From positions 1 through 64,000 of the forward strand of contig NZ_JADNYM010000003.1 of NCBI RefSeq assembly GCF_015708085.1: a stretch of DNA of 64,000 nucleotides. The letters run 5' to 3'. This DNA comes from Arthrobacter terrae (GTDB taxonomy: Bacteria > Actinomycetota > Actinomycetes > Actinomycetales > Micrococcaceae). A program made the position numbers and the translations under genes. Of the stretch, positions 1 to 9,181 are shown one piece after another (the first letter of the stretch is position 1; every line of letters begins with the position of its first letter). Under the pieces are notes generated by a model, which saw only the letters and a list, made by a program, of their open reading frames with translations, made no database searches and had not been told where the DNA came from.

Positions 1-116
1 TGGGCGAAGAGACGACAGCCCGCTACGCCGGGAACCCCTGGATCCGCAACACCTACCACGACAACCTCAAAGACGCCCAAAACTTCGCCCGCACCATCAT
101 CACCGGCAGCGAGTAG
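1..116 (+). CDS. 3' end of an unidentified gene (5' end outside window)
   Basis: An open frame enters from the left edge (first full codon at base 3) and stops with TAG at 114-116, giving about 37 residues that end in ...ARTIITGSE. The codons are strongly C-ending, which fits real coding sequence in a high-GC actinobacterium. The tail has no motif I recognise. In relatives the gene before the cis-prenyltransferase is often a hemolysin-III-type membrane protein, but this tail is polar and does not look like one. Function unknown. Confidence 0.5.
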   Translation, partial: GEETTARYAGNPWIRNTYHDNLKDAQNFARTIITGSE

Positions 117-233
117 TAGGGCTCTCCTAGGCGGAAGGTTTTCGGTGAGCCTCGAGGCGCAGCGGCAGGGGTAACGTAGGGGAAGCACATCAGCGCGGCC
201 ACTAGGCCCCAGAAGTTGGAAGCCAGGTGATAA

Positions 234-1019
234 TTGTTGCAGCCGTACTTGTGGCCACGTAGGCTGCCTGCGCTGGTTTACGACTTCTATGAACGCCGAC
301 TGGCTCGATCGCTGAAGCTGGACAGAATCCCCAATCACATTGGCGTCATGGTGGACGGCAACCGGCGTTGGGCCAAGCAGTTCAATGCACCTACCCGGCA
401 GGGTCACCAGGCGGGGGCGGATAAGATCCTGGAGTTTCTTGGCTGGTGTCAGGAACTGGGCGTCAACGTGGTCACGCTGTACATGCTTTCGACGGATAAC
501 ATGGGGCGTTCTGCTGACGAACTCGACGAGCTGATGGGGATCATCGCGAACACTCTGGACCTGCTGGACGCGGACGCGAATATTAGCGTCCATGCAATGG
601 GTGCCCCGGAGCTTTTGCCGGACTACCTCTCTGACAGACTTTCTACTCTCGCGGCACGGCGACCGGAGCAGGAGTGCCTCCACGTCAATGTGGCGATCGG
701 TTACGGCGGCAGGCGCGAGATAGTGGATGCGGTGAGGGAGCTCCTCCATGACGCCGTCGCGCAGGGCAGCGACATCGGCAAGCTCGCAGATGAACTTGCG
801 GTGGAGGACATCTCTAAGTATCTATACACCCGGGGCCAGCCGGATCCTGATCTGGTCATCCGAACATCGGGGGAACAACGGCTATCCGGTTTCCTGATGT
901 GGCAAAGCGCCTACAGCGAGTTTTACTTCTGTGAGGCCCTTTGGCCGGCCTTCCGGAAGATCGATTTTCTGCGGGCATTGCGGGACTACGCGGGCAGACA
1001 ACGCCGCTTCGGCGCCTGA
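234..1019 (+). CDS. Short-chain cis-prenyltransferase (UppS family, Z,E-farnesyl diphosphate synthase-like)
   Basis: This cytosolic enzyme condenses isopentenyl diphosphate onto an allylic diphosphate with cis geometry, supplying polyprenyl carriers for wall glycans. The family signature DGNRRWA is at residues 41-47 and its aspartate is catalytic. The second signature, RTSGEQRLSGFL, lies near 210-221, followed by the conserved WPAF. At 261 residues it matches the M. tuberculosis Rv1086 type rather than the longer decaprenyl synthase Rv2361c. Product chain length is inferred from this similarity. The TTG start at 234 is chosen because AGGTGA lies about 4 bases upstream; an in-frame TTG at 249 lacks a ribosome site. 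The DUF1275 gene follows 18 bases downstream and may be cotranscribed. Confidence 0.9.
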   Translation: MLQPYLWPRRLPALVYDFYERRLARSLKLDRIPNHIGVMVDGNRRWAKQFNAPTRQGHQAGADKILEFLGWCQELGVNVVTLYMLSTDNMGRSADELDELMGIIANTLDLLDADANISVHAMGAPELLPDYLSDRLSTLAARRPEQECLHVNVAIGYGGRREIVDAVRELLHDAVAQGSDIGKLADELAVEDISKYLYTRGQPDPDLVIRTSGEQRLSGFLMWQSAYSEFYFCEALWPAFRKIDFLRALRDYAGRQRRFGA

Positions 1020-1037
1020 CCGGACCGGAAGAAAAAG

Positions 1038-1682
1038 ATGCACCGGCACCATCGGACGGAAATCATGCTGGCTGCCGGGCTGTCCGCCGTCGCCGGCTTT
1101 GTTGACGCCGTCGGCTTCATCCATTTAGGCGGCTACTTCGTTTCCTTTATGAGCGGTAACTCCACCCGGGCGGGTGCGCTTCTGGCGGATGGGTCCTGGC
1201 TCGGCGTGATGCTCGCAATGGGCCTGGTGGCGGCATTCCTTGCGGGCGTGATTTGCGGTTCGCTGCTGCGTGGTGCGGTGCCTACACACAAGCGCATCGT
1301 CATCCTATTGTCCATTGCCGTGGTGCTGGCAGCCGCGGCCGTGATGTTCGACGCTGGATTCTGGGTAGCACTGGTTCCGCCAATGATGGCGTTTGCCATG
1401 GGGGCTGAGAACGTAGTCTTTGAACGCGATGGCGAGGTCAGCATCGGACTGACCTACATGACAGGCACGCTGGTGAAGATGGGACAGCGGATTGCTTCCG
1501 CGTTGGCCGGTGGTGAGAGACTCGCTTGGCTCCGGTACTTTTTATTGTGGTTTGCGCTGACCTGTGGCTCGGTTTTGGGCGGGCTGGCTTACCATGCGCT
1601 CAACTTGGACGCGCTGTGGCTCGCAGCAGCCGGAATCCTAACGGCGGCCGTAATATCCCGGCGCGTTCCGGTGCTCGGATAA
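1038..1682 (+). CDS. DUF1275 (YoaK-family) membrane protein
   Basis: A 214-residue hydrophobic protein of the DUF1275/YoaK family, a group of integral membrane proteins without an established biochemical role. The N-terminus shows the family pattern: a first helix with AGFVDAVGF, then GGYFVSFMSGNSTR near residues 30-45. Roughly six membrane helices follow. The ATG at 1038 has a purine-rich AGAAAAAG just upstream. It sits 18 bases behind the prenyltransferase. The stop codon (TAA, 1680-1682) lies inside a 21-bp tandem duplication, described separately. Confidence 0.85.
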   Translation: MHRHHRTEIMLAAGLSAVAGFVDAVGFIHLGGYFVSFMSGNSTRAGALLADGSWLGVMLAMGLVAAFLAGVICGSLLRGAVPTHKRIVILLSIAVVLAAAAVMFDAGFWVALVPPMMAFAMGAENVVFERDGEVSIGLTYMTGTLVKMGQRIASALAGGERLAWLRYFLLWFALTCGSVLGGLAYHALNLDALWLAAAGILTAAVISRRVPVLG

Positions 1683-1709
1683 CAATTTCCGGTGCCTGGA
1701 TAACAATTT
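1668..1709 (+). repeat. 21-bp tandem duplication containing the DUF1275 stop codon
   Basis: Two consecutive 21-bp units, 1668-1688 and 1689-1709, differ at only two positions; the shared core is GGATAACAATTT. The first carries the TAA that ends the DUF1275 gene, and the second supplies another in-frame TAA 21 bases later. Confidence 0.85.
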
Positions 1710-1958
1710 GTCCCCCCTGCATCGGCCACTGCCGGCTGTTCTCCGGGATCGCGTAGACACACCGTGGCGGCAGGAACGGCTAAAATCCGGAATTGGGCGT
1801 AGCTTAGTGCTATCGGAGGGCTTCCTGCCCTTCGATCGGGAGGCCGGCTATGAAGCGCGATTTTGCGCAGATTACATCGCGGGGCCGTGCGCGGCCTACC
1901 GGCCCGCCCGCCTCACCCCTAGTAAATCCGGGTGCGTGCGCCTGGGACTGGAGTCGAT
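1710..1958 (+). other. Intergenic region upstream of phoH
   Basis: About 250 bases with no credible gene; the longest open frame lacks coding character. A TAAAAT hexamer at 1781-1786 could be a -10 element for phoH, but no good -35 lies 16-18 bases before it. A partial dyad (GGGC/GCCC and CCTGCCC/GGGAGG types) near 1818-1850 could form a leader hairpin. Confidence 0.35.
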
Positions 1959-3287
1959 GTGGCAATTTCTGAACGGGCCCGGATTGAACCAACGACGGCG
2001 GAGCACAGCTTCGTAGTGGACACCTCGGTGCTGCTGTCCGACCCACACGCGGTTCTGCGCTTCGCCGAACATGAGGTCATTGTTCCAATCGTGGTGATCA
2101 GCGAGTTGGAAGGAAAACGCCATGATCCCGAGTTGGGATACTTTGCCCGAAAAGCCCTTCGGTTGCTCGATGAATTGCGGGTAAAGCATGGCGGTCTTGA
2201 CAAAGCAATCTCCCTTGGGGAAGAGGGCGGAACCCTTCGGGTGGAGCTGAACCACATTTCCTCCGACGTGCTGCCCGCCGGCTTCCGCAGCGGCGACAAC
2301 GACAGCAGGATCCTGGCGGTGGCCAAAAACCTGGCCAATGAAGGCCGCAATGTGACGGTGGTGTCCAAAGACTTGCCGATGCGTGTAAAGGCTTCCGCCA
2401 TGGGCCTGCAGTCGGACGAGTACCGCAATGAGCTGGTCAAGGATTCAGGCTGGACGGGCGTTGCTGAGCTGGATGTACTCGATGACGAGATCGGCACGCT
2501 GTACAGCCATGAGCCGGCGTTCATTCCTGCAGCAGCGGAAATGCCAACGAATACGGGGCTGGTCCTGCTGTCGAACCGCGGCTCAGCCCTCGGGCGGGTA
2601 GGGGCGGACAAGCAGGTAAGACTGGTCAAGGGGGACAGGGAGATCTTCGGTCTGCACGGGCGTTCGGCAGAGCAGCGCCTGGCGATCGATCTACTAATGG
2701 ACCCCGAGGTCGGGATCGTGTCGCTGGGAGGCCGGGCAGGAACGGGGAAGTCGGCGCTGGCGTTGTGCGCGGGGCTTGAAGCGGTGTTGGAGCGGCGGGA
2801 ACACCGAAAGGTGGTGATATTCCGTCCGCTGTACGCCGTAGGAGGCCAGGAGCTGGGCTACCTGCCTGGTTCCGAGAGCGAAAAAATGAATCCGTGGGCT
2901 CAGGCGGTCTTTGACACGTTGGGGGCATTGGTATCGCAGGAAGTTGTTGAGGAGGTTGTGGGCCGCGGCATGCTGGAGGTTCTGCCGTTGACTCATATCC
3001 GCGGCAGGTCCTTGCACGATTCGTTCGTGATCGTGGATGAGGCTCAGTCGTTGGAAAAAAATGTGCTGCTGACGGTGATGAGCCGGATCGGGCAAAACTC
3101 CAAGATCGTACTGACTCACGACGTGGCCCAGCGCGATAATTTGCGGGTCGGCCGGTACGACGGGATTGCCGCCGTCGTCGAGATCCTTAAGGGTCATCCG
3201 CTGTTCGGTCACATCACGCTCACCCGCTCCGAGCGGTCGCCGATTGCCGCGCTCGTCACCGAGCTGCTCGAAGGCATTGAGTCCTGA
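1959..3287 (+). CDS. PhoH family PIN-domain ATPase (YlaK type)
   Basis: A 442-residue cytosolic protein combining an N-terminal PIN ribonuclease-like domain (about residues 10-140, beginning [12 protein letters not shown] with the first acidic residue) and a C-terminal PhoH ATPase/helicase domain. Walker A is GGRAGTGKS near residue 257 and Walker B is FVIVDEAQ near 355. PIN-PhoH proteins are implicated in RNA unwinding and decay; the exact substrate is not known. I chose GTG 1959 because GGAG lies five bases upstream (1950-1953). An in-frame GTG at 1932 would add nine residues but has no ribosome site. It converges with the unknown gene at 3313-4164. Confidence 0.88.
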   Translation: MAISERARIEPTTAEHSFVVDTSVLLSDPHAVLRFAEHEVIVPIVVISELEGKRHDPELGYFARKALRLLDELRVKHGGLDKAISLGEEGGTLRVELNHISSDVLPAGFRSGDNDSRILAVAKNLANEGRNVTVVSKDLPMRVKASAMGLQSDEYRNELVKDSGWTGVAELDVLDDEIGTLYSHEPAFIPAAAEMPTNTGLVLLSNRGSALGRVGADKQVRLVKGDREIFGLHGRSAEQRLAIDLLMDPEVGIVSLGGRAGTGKSALALCAGLEAVLERREHRKVVIFRPLYAVGGQELGYLPGSESEKMNPWAQAVFDTLGALVSQEVVEEVVGRGMLEVLPLTHIRGRSLHDSFVIVDEAQSLEKNVLLTVMSRIGQNSKIVLTHDVAQRDNLRVGRYDGIAAVVEILKGHPLFGHITLTRSERSPIAALVTELLEGIES

Positions 3288-3312
3288 CGCACTCACCGAA
3301 AGGGGCAGACGG

Positions 3313-4164
3313 CTAAGTGGCAGGGCCGAGGTCCCAGCTGATATGGCTGCGGACGTCGGTCAGGCCCATGCTGACCTCCACGAACAGATCGTCCAGCATA
3401 TATTCGTCGACCCCGAGGACCTTCAGCCAGTGACCGGCGCCGGCCGTGGGTCCGTCCAACGACTGGCTGGCCACGCAGACCCCGGTCCCTGCGTCGATTC
3501 GGATGGCGGTGCGTCCTGGAAACAGCAGGGGATGGCCGGGGATGGTGGGGAGGTAAGTGTGATTGGCCGTCAGGATGCTTTCCAGCGCTGGACGGCCCTC
3601 GTGTTCGACTTGTTCAATCGGACCTGGTTCGGTCACATTGGCAAAGGGGTAGTCGAGTGGAACCGGTCTATCCCCGGCCAGTTCCACCGGGTCAAGCAGC
3701 GCCGGGAACCGGCCGTCGCCAAAGCGGGGCTCGCCATAGGCGGCCTCAGGGCGGCGCCGGACCAGGCCGTCGTCGTCGTACACCGGCGTGACTAAATGCG
3801 CCGGCAACAACCACGGCTTGCGCCGTCCGCTGATGAACAGGCCGTCCTTGGAATCGTTAATCCCGGTGGTGCTGTAGAGCATGGTTCCGTCCAGTGCTTC
3901 CACCCGGAGGGCGTGGGGCCGGCGCACCCAGCAGTTGACCGGCGCTTCTTCCTCAGCAGTGGCGGCCGGATCCTGCCGGTCAGACTCAGCAGCGACGGCC
4001 GGATCCAGCAGGTCAGCCACAGCGCCTTGACTGATGGGGCGGTCCAGGGTCCCAGCGAATCCCGGGGCCCGCCGAAAGCGCAATTCGAAGCGAAGGCTCT
4101 GCCATTTCCATGGCGACGATCTGCACAGATCCCTGAATTGCTCCGCTGCCGCAGTCATGTCCAC
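3313..4164 (-). CDS. Conserved hypothetical protein, function unknown
   Basis: A 283-residue soluble protein with no signal peptide or membrane segment. I do not recognise the family. Visible features are an acidic Ala/Glu/Asp-rich stretch near residues 55-75, a WVRRPHALRVE segment like the polypeptide-reporting parts of LolA/MucB-like folds (weak resemblance only), and many Pro/Gly-rich turns, suggesting a beta-rich fold. The start could be GTG 4164 or ATG 4158; neither has a strong ribosome site. It is divergent from the prepilin peptidase gene and convergent with phoH. Coding character is good, so the gene is probably real although unassigned. Confidence 0.65.
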   Translation of the reverse strand: MDMTAAAEQFRDLCRSSPWKWQSLRFELRFRRAPGFAGTLDRPISQGAVADLLDPAVAAESDRQDPAATAEEEAPVNCWVRRPHALRVEALDGTMLYSTTGINDSKDGLFISGRRKPWLLPAHLVTPVYDDDGLVRRRPEAAYGEPRFGDGRFPALLDPVELAGDRPVPLDYPFANVTEPGPIEQVEHEGRPALESILTANHTYLPTIPGHPLLFPGRTAIRIDAGTGVCVASQSLDGPTAGAGHWLKVLGVDEYMLDDLFVEVSMGLTDVRSHISWDLGPAT

Positions 4165-4203
4165 AGCTTACGCCAGCACCCCCGGAGGGTAGGGGCAGTC
4201 GCG

Positions 4204-4209
4204 TACTAT
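4204..4209 (+). promoter_or_regulatory. Possible -10 element for a leaderless prepilin peptidase mRNA
   Basis: TACTAT ends six bases before the ATG at 4216, so transcription would start at or next to the first base of the start codon. There is no Shine-Dalgarno sequence. Leaderless mRNAs are common in actinobacteria. The -35 region is not recognisable, so this rests on spacing alone. Confidence 0.4.
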
Positions 4210-4215
4210 CGCTTT

Positions 4216-4725
4216 ATGATCACACGGCTGGTGGAACTATGGGCGAACCACCCGGCGGCTGGCTGGCTGGTTCTGTTGGCCTGCGTTTGCCTGCTGGTGT
4301 CCGCGGTGCGTCTGAGCATGGTCGACATTCGAACACATCGGCTGCCGGACCGGATCATATTTCCGTCCTTCGCGGCCGCTTTGGTGCTGCTGCTGGCCGG
4401 CAGCCTGGTCGCGGAGGACCCGCGTTCCGCGCTGAGGACCGTGCTCGGTTCGATGGTGCTCGGTGGCTTTTATCTGCTGCTGCGGCTGATCTACCCCGCC
4501 GGCATGGGACGTGGCGACGTTAAACTTGCGGCCTTGCTCGGTCTGTATTTGGGGTATCTCGGCTGGCCCCAAGTGCTGTTCGGCATTATGGCCGGGTTCG
4601 TCTTGGGCGGACTGTTCGGTCTGGGACTGATCGTTACACACCGTGGCAGCGGTAAAACGCAGATACCGTTCGGCCCGTTCATGCTGGCCGGCGCCATCGC
4701 TGTCATGCTGGCCGCCGGCGGTTAG
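4216..4725 (+). CDS. Type IV prepilin peptidase, A24 family
   Basis: A 169-residue polytopic membrane aspartic protease of the A24 family, which cleaves leader peptides of type IV pilin-like or Flp/Tad pilins at the cytoplasmic face. Both catalytic aspartates are visible: D37 in DIRTHRLPD and D101 in the GMGRGDVK motif. About five to six helices surround them. It lacks the N-terminal methyltransferase domain of PilD, so it is the short actinobacterial form. ATG 4216 fits the expected N-terminus; the frame remains open further upstream, but that part is antisense to the neighbouring gene and not family-like. No pilin genes lie in this window, so its substrates must be elsewhere. Confidence 0.88.
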   Translation: MITRLVELWANHPAAGWLVLLACVCLLVSAVRLSMVDIRTHRLPDRIIFPSFAAALVLLLAGSLVAEDPRSALRTVLGSMVLGGFYLLLRLIYPAGMGRGDVKLAALLGLYLGYLGWPQVLFGIMAGFVLGGLFGLGLIVTHRGSGKTQIPFGPFMLAGAIAVMLAAGG

Positions 4726-4733
4726 GCTGGCAT

Positions 4734-5204
4734 ATGCCTACTCCCGGCTTTGTCCTGACCCTGCGCGAGAAAATCGGCCATGACCCGTTGTGGCTCCCGG
4801 GTGTGACCGCGGTGGTGTTCGACGACGGCGGCAAGGTGCTGCTGGGGCAGCGCGCCGACACGGGGGACTGGACGCTGATCACCGGCATGCTTGATCCGGG
4901 CGAGGAGCCGGCCGTGGGAGCTGCCCGCGAGGTGCTGGAGGAAACGGGCGTGGTGGCCCGGATGGAAGGACTCGTGGCCGTGCACAGCCAGGCACCGATC
5001 ACCTTTCCCAACGGAGATCAGTGCCAGTTCATGAACCTGGTCTTTAAGGCCCAATCGGTTTCCGGGGTGGCCCGGGTGAACGACGACGAGTCGGTGGACG
5101 TCGGATGGTTTGGTCTCGACGAACTGCCCCCGTTGCGTGCGGCGCATCAGCAGTGGTTGCAGTGGGCGCTCGATTTTGCCGGTGAGACCCGCTTCCTGCG
5201 CTGA
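4734..5204 (+). CDS. Nudix hydrolase
   Basis: A 156-residue cytosolic hydrolase of nucleoside diphosphates linked to another moiety. The complete Nudix box is at residues 51-73, starting GMLDPGEEP and ending REVLEETGV, with the metal-binding glutamates in place. The substrate cannot be read from the sequence. ATG 4734 begins eight bases after the prepilin peptidase stop, so the two may be cotranscribed. The TGA stop lies in the first unit of a 15-bp tandem array that fills the gap to the convergent fumC gene. Confidence 0.9.
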   Translation: MPTPGFVLTLREKIGHDPLWLPGVTAVVFDDGGKVLLGQRADTGDWTLITGMLDPGEEPAVGAAREVLEETGVVARMEGLVAVHSQAPITFPNGDQCQFMNLVFKAQSVSGVARVNDDESVDVGWFGLDELPPLRAAHQQWLQWALDFAGETRFLR

Positions 5205-5297
5205 CGGCTACTGCGCTGACGGTTCCTGCGCTGACGGTTCCTGCGCTGACGGCTACTGCGCTGACGGTTCCTGCGCTGACGGCTACTGTGGTGGCCG
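5193..5297 (+). repeat. 15-bp tandem array between the Nudix gene and fumC, containing both stop codons
   Basis: Six complete units (from 5193, 5208, 5223, 5238, 5253 and 5268) of the form TTCCTGCGCTGACGG or CTACTGCGCTGACGG, then a decayed seventh starting at 5283. Unit 1 contains the Nudix TGA (5202-5204). Unit 7 begins with CTA, the fumC stop read on the minus strand. Because the period is 15, every unit repeats a TGA in the Nudix frame, and the CTA-type units repeat a TAG in the fumC frame. Confidence 0.92.
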
Positions 5298-6725
5298 CGT
5301 CATGGACAGCACGTCCAGGGAGGTATCGAGCTGTTCCTCCGTCAATTCGCCGCGCTCCACGAAGCCCAGGGCCACAACAGCCTCACGGATGGTCTGCCCT
5401 TCCTTGATGGCGTGCTTGGCAATCTTGGCGGCGTTTTCGTACCCGATGAACTTGTTCAGCGGGGTGACAATGGACGGTGAGGCTTCGGCGAGGAAGCGGG
5501 CCCGTTCCACGTTGGCCTCGATGCCGTCGATCATTTTGTCCGCCATCACGCGGGTGGAATTGGCGAGCAGGCGGATGGATTCGAGCAGGTTGGCCGCAAT
5601 CACGGGGATACCAACGTTAAGCTCGAAGGCTCCGTTGGTACCGGACCACGCCACGGTGGCGTCGTTGCCTACCACCTGAGCGCAGACCTGCAATACGGCC
5701 TCACAGATCACCGGATTGACTTTGCCGGGCATAATCGAGGACCCGGGCTGCAGGTCGGGCAGGGAAATTTCGCCGAGGCCGGTGTTGGGACCGGAGCCAA
5801 GCCAGCGCAGGTCATTGCTGATCTTGCTCAGTGACACAGCGATTGTGCGCAGTTGCCCGGACATTTCCACCAGGCCGTCACGGTTGGCCTGTGCCTCGAA
5901 ATGGTCCCGCGCCTCGGTCAGCGGCAGGCCGGTGTCCTGGGCCAGCAGTTCAATAACGCGCTCGGAGAAGCCCTTGGGGGTATTGATTCCGGTGCCTACG
6001 GCGGTGCCGCCCAGCGGGACCTCGGTGACGCGTGGGAGCGAGGCATTGATGCGTTCGACGCCGTAGCGCACCTGCGCGGCATAACCGCCGAACTCCTGTC
6101 CCAGCGTCACCGGAGTGGCATCCATCAGGTGGGTGCGGCCGGACTTGACCACGGTGGCGAACTCGTCCGACTTGCGCTTCAGCGAAGCGGCCAGGTGCTC
6201 CAGTGCCGGAATGAGATCCTTCGTCAGCGCGGACGCCGCAGCCACATGCACGGAGGTCGGGAAGACGTCGTTGGAGGATTGCGATGCATTGACGTGGTCA
6301 TTGGGGTGAACGGACTTTTCGCTGCCGGCCGCCTTGAGCGCCCGGTTGGCCAGCGAGGCGAGGACTTCATTGGCATTCATATTGGACGAGGTGCCGGAGC
6401 CGGTCTGGAAGATGTCGATCGGGAAATCGCCGTCGAACTTCCCGGCGATGACCTCCTCGGCGGCGGATTCAATGGCACTGGCCAGTTCGCCGTCGAGCAC
6501 GCCCAACTCGGCATTAGCGGTAGCAGCGGCCTTCTTCACCCGCGCCAGCGCCTCAATATGCGCCCGTTCCAACGTGGTCCCGGAAATCGGGAAGTTCTCC
6601 ACTGCCCGCTGCGTCTGCGCGCCGTACAGGGCATTGGCCGGGACCCGGACCTCACCCATCGTGTCGTGTTCGATGCGGAACTGCTGATCGGTGGATGCGG
6701 TGCCCGGTGCGGAAGTCTCAGTCAT
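5283..6725 (-). CDS. fumC: Fumarate hydratase class II
   Basis: A 480-residue, iron-independent fumarase of the TCA cycle that interconverts fumarate and malate as a cytosolic homotetramer. The superfamily signature [10 protein letters not shown] is at residues 329-338, with the catalytic serine in this loop. GSGTSSNMN is at 109-117 and the active-site HPNDHVN region at 140-146. Length is slightly above the usual 465 because of a short N-terminal extension ([14 protein letters not shown]). ATG 6725 is the only sensible start. In actinobacteria fumC, glpX, DUF4245 and carbonic anhydrase commonly cluster, as here. Its stop codon borders the 15-bp array. Confidence 0.96.
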   Translation of the reverse strand: MTETSAPGTASTDQQFRIEHDTMGEVRVPANALYGAQTQRAVENFPISGTTLERAHIEALARVKKAAATANAELGVLDGELASAIESAAEEVIAGKFDGDFPIDIFQTGSGTSSNMNANEVLASLANRALKAAGSEKSVHPNDHVNASQSSNDVFPTSVHVAAASALTKDLIPALEHLAASLKRKSDEFATVVKSGRTHLMDATPVTLGQEFGGYAAQVRYGVERINASLPRVTEVPLGGTAVGTGINTPKGFSERVIELLAQDTGLPLTEARDHFEAQANRDGLVEMSGQLRTIAVSLSKISNDLRWLGSGPNTGLGEISLPDLQPGSSIMPGKVNPVICEAVLQVCAQVVGNDATVAWSGTNGAFELNVGIPVIAANLLESIRLLANSTRVMADKMIDGIEANVERARFLAEASPSIVTPLNKFIGYENAAKIAKHAIKEGQTIREAVVALGFVERGELTEEQLDTSLDVLSMTRPPQ

Positions 6726-6793
6726 GACGTCAAGAATACCGCTTTGGCGCCGAGGCCCTCGACGGATGCCGCAAGCTGATGGAGACTGAGAAC

Positions 6794-7654
6794 GTGCCCG
6801 AGCTCCCCGAGATCCATGCCCTCGCCGCGGACCTGGACGCCCATCTCACCGGGCGCACCGTTAATCGCCTGGACATTCTGGCGGTTGCCGCGCTGAAGAC
6901 ATATGATCCGCCCATCTCGGCACTGGCCGGTCAGGTGGTGCGCGCGGTGACGCGGCGCGGCAAGTTTCTGGACATCAGCGTCGGTGAGATACATCTGGTC
7001 ATGCATCTCGCGCGGGCCGGCTGGATCCGATGGCGTGCGGGGAGTCCCGCACCCCGCGGACGCGGCGGCAGGGGCCCGCTTGCCGCGCGACTGGTGCTCG
7101 ACGACGGCGCCGGCATCGATATCACCGAGGCGGGCACCAAAAAGAGCCTCGGCATCTTCGTGGTCGGTGACCCCGCCGATGTGCCGGGCATCGCCAGGCT
7201 GGGGCCTGACCCGCTGAGCGTGCAATTCGCGAAGGAAACGTTCCTTGGCATACTCGCTGCGGCGGGGCGATCGCAGATCAAGGGCGTGCTGCGCAATCAG
7301 GCGATCATCGCCGGCATTGGCAACGCCTACTCCGATGAGATCCTGCACGCCGCCAAAATGTCCCCTTTTAAGCCGGCCTCGATGAGCGTGGAGGAAGCTT
7401 CCCGGTTGTTCGCTGCGATGCAAACGACGCTGCGGACTGCAATCTCGCGCTCAAACGGGCTTGCGGCCGCCGAGCTCAAGCGGGAGAAGAAATCTGCGAT
7501 GCAGGTGCACGGCCGACAAGGGCAGGCGTGCCCCGTCTGCGGCGATACCGTTCTTCAAGTGAGCTTCGCTGACTCGGCTCTCCAGTACTGCCCTACTTGC
7601 CAGACCGGCGGGAAGCCGTTGGCGGACCGTGCGCTGTCGCGGCTGCTGAAGTGA
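6794..7654 (+). CDS. Fpg/Nei family DNA glycosylase/AP lyase
   Basis: A 286-residue base-excision-repair enzyme that removes oxidised bases and nicks at abasic sites. GTG 6794 must be the start because the catalytic nucleophile is the proline after the initiator: the protein begins M-PELPEIH, with P2, E3 and the hairpin lysine K57 (RRGKFL) in place. An ATG 15 bases upstream would bury the proline and is rejected. The H2TH region is at [15 protein letters not shown]. The C-terminal zinc finger is CPVCG...CPTCQ with the four cysteines spaced 2-16-2. The usual Fpg finger arginine is not obvious (CQTGGK), so substrate range may differ from classic MutM. Confidence 0.88.
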   Translation: MPELPEIHALAADLDAHLTGRTVNRLDILAVAALKTYDPPISALAGQVVRAVTRRGKFLDISVGEIHLVMHLARAGWIRWRAGSPAPRGRGGRGPLAARLVLDDGAGIDITEAGTKKSLGIFVVGDPADVPGIARLGPDPLSVQFAKETFLGILAAAGRSQIKGVLRNQAIIAGIGNAYSDEILHAAKMSPFKPASMSVEEASRLFAAMQTTLRTAISRSNGLAAAELKREKKSAMQVHGRQGQACPVCGDTVLQVSFADSALQYCPTCQTGGKPLADRALSRLLK

Positions 7655-7659
7655 GCTGT

Positions 7660-7685
7660 GCGCCGTCGGGCAGGACAAGCGGCGC
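7660..7685. terminator. Weak hairpin between convergent genes
   Basis: GCGCCG at 7660-7665 pairs with CGGCGC at 7680-7685 across a 14-base loop, between the Fpg/Nei stop and the carbonic anhydrase stop. There is no T tract on either side, so a bidirectional terminator role is only a suggestion from position. Confidence 0.3.
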
Positions 7686-7689
7686 CGCG

Positions 7690-8340
7690 TTAGAGGGTAC
7701 CGAAATTGGAGACCAGGTCCGCGCGCCCTTCCTGCAGCCGGTAGGCAAGGCCGACGACGGCGGTCCGGTGCTCTGCGACGGCGGCGGCGATGATCGGGGA
7801 ATTCTCCACCAGCCGCTCCGCCGTCTGCCGCACATGTTCCACGACCATGTCGTTGACCTCGTGCTCGTCGCGGCGCAGGGACGTCAGCACCGAAGGCGTG
7901 ATTCGCTCCACTAAATCGCGGATAAACCCGGCCGGCATTTCTCCGGTCTCCACCGCACCCTTGGTGGCCGTGACCGCCCCACAACTGTCGTGACCCAAAA
8001 TAACGATCAGCGGGACCTGCAGGTAGGCGATGCTGTATTCCAGCGAGCCCAGCACCGTGTTATCAATCACATGACCGGCCGTGCGGACCACGAAGGCGTC
8101 GCCCAAACCCAAATCGAAGATGATTTCAGCAGCCAGCCGGGAATCAGAACAACCAAAAATTACCGCGAAAGGATTCTGCGTGTTCACCAGCGCGGCCCGG
8201 TGCGAAGCATCCTGGTTCGGGTGCGAGGACGTACCGTTGACGAACCGCTTATTGCCGTCACCGAGCTTTTTCCAGGCCTCGGCCGGAGTCAGCACGTCAG
8301 CGGACAGTGCGAGCTCGCCGCCGTCTTCCGGGCCGCTCAT
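7690..8340 (-). CDS. Beta-class carbonic anhydrase
   Basis: A 216-residue cytosolic zinc enzyme that interconverts CO2 and bicarbonate. The zinc ligands and dyad are visible: C64-x-D66-x-R68 in FGCSDSRL, and H117-x2-C120 in GHDSCG. The length is typical of the actinobacterial plant-like clade. The ATG at 8340 overlaps the TGA of the upstream DUF4245 gene (TCAT on the plus strand), implying translational coupling. Bicarbonate supply for carboxylations is the likely role. Confidence 0.93.
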   Translation of the reverse strand: MSGPEDGGELALSADVLTPAEAWKKLGDGNKRFVNGTSSHPNQDASHRAALVNTQNPFAVIFGCSDSRLAAEIIFDLGLGDAFVVRTAGHVIDNTVLGSLEYSIAYLQVPLIVILGHDSCGAVTATKGAVETGEMPAGFIRDLVERITPSVLTSLRRDEHEVNDMVVEHVRQTAERLVENSPIIAAAVAEHRTAVVGLAYRLQEGRADLVSNFGTL

Positions 8341-9050
8341 TTGCTGCTCCCCGTGGTGGGTGTGGCAGCGCCGCCGGTAGGGGAGTCGAGCTGGTGATCG
8401 ATCGACGCAATTGCCGCGGCGCCCAGCGTGTCGAAGTCGGTGAGAGGTGCGCTTCCGGTGAGAATCATTGTTGTGCCTCTGTATTGGAGGATCAGCGATT
8501 TATCTGATCCAGGTTTGTCGCGGAGCTCCCAGTTGTGCGCTCCGATCTGTCGTTCCCCGGTGACCGGGGCATTATTCGCATTCTGCGCCAACCAGCTGGG
8601 ATTAGCCAGCGCGCTTTGTTTGAGCGAGATGAACTGTCCCGATGCGGATACATAACCGACCTCCCAGAAGGCCACTCCGTCCGCTCCGGCGGATTTCCAG
8701 CGCGCGTAGTTGACGCTCCAGCCCGGCGGCAGCGCCGCCACGGGCGCAAAACCGGCCACGTCCCTGGCCTGGGCGGCAATGACCGGAACATCAACATCCG
8801 GACGGTAGACGGAAGCGTTCTGGTGCGCGTTAAGTAAAATGACGGGAAGCACTACGGCCAGTGTCACCAACAGTGCCAGAACCATGCCCATGATCGAAGC
8901 ATTCGCACGTTTGGCGGCCGATGCTGCGATAACGGGTCTGACCGCAGGAGCGGGTTTTTCCGGTTCCTGCGGAGGGAGAACGTCCGTCGGCGAACCGTCG
9001 TCATGTATATGCGTCACCGTTCCATAATCCACCATTCGCGATGGGTTCAC
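8337..9050 (-). CDS. DUF4245 domain membrane-anchored protein
   Basis: A 237-residue protein with a cytoplasmic Pro-rich N-terminus, one membrane helix (about residues 52-74, GMVLALLVTLAVVLPVILL) and an extracytoplasmic DUF4245 domain. The family is uncharacterised but is typically found beside glpX in actinobacteria, as here (divergent). The start is GTG 9050 or ATG 9035; neither has a strong ribosome site. Its stop overlaps the carbonic anhydrase start by four bases, so the pair forms an operon. The role is unknown. Confidence 0.82.
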   Translation of the reverse strand: MNPSRMVDYGTVTHIHDDGSPTDVLPPQEPEKPAPAVRPVIAASAAKRANASIMGMVLALLVTLAVVLPVILLNAHQNASVYRPDVDVPVIAAQARDVAGFAPVAALPPGWSVNYARWKSAGADGVAFWEVGYVSASGQFISLKQSALANPSWLAQNANNAPVTGERQIGAHNWELRDKPGSDKSLILQYRGTTMILTGSAPLTDFDTLGAAAIASIDHQLDSPTGGAATPTTGSSK

Positions 9051-9181
9051 ATCTTCAGCGGCGGCGCGCTCGCGCTTGGGGCTCTACAGCCAACTATGAT
9101 GAAGACTGACCGGTCCCGGCAAAAGTGCGGATTCCGGTGCCCATTCATTACCGTCAGCACAACTCAAAGATGAGGTTACTC

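Noticed and set aside
1795-1860. tRNA-like sequence (GGGCGTAGCTTAGTGCT)
   Set aside because: Resembles a D arm only; no T arm (GTTCGA) or closing acceptor stem.
1708-2016. 102-codon frame between DUF1275 and phoH
   Set aside because: Overlaps the phoH start, poor codon character, no ribosome site or family resemblance.
5193-5297. CRISPR-like array
   Set aside because: 15-bp units are directly adjacent with no spacers; minisatellite.
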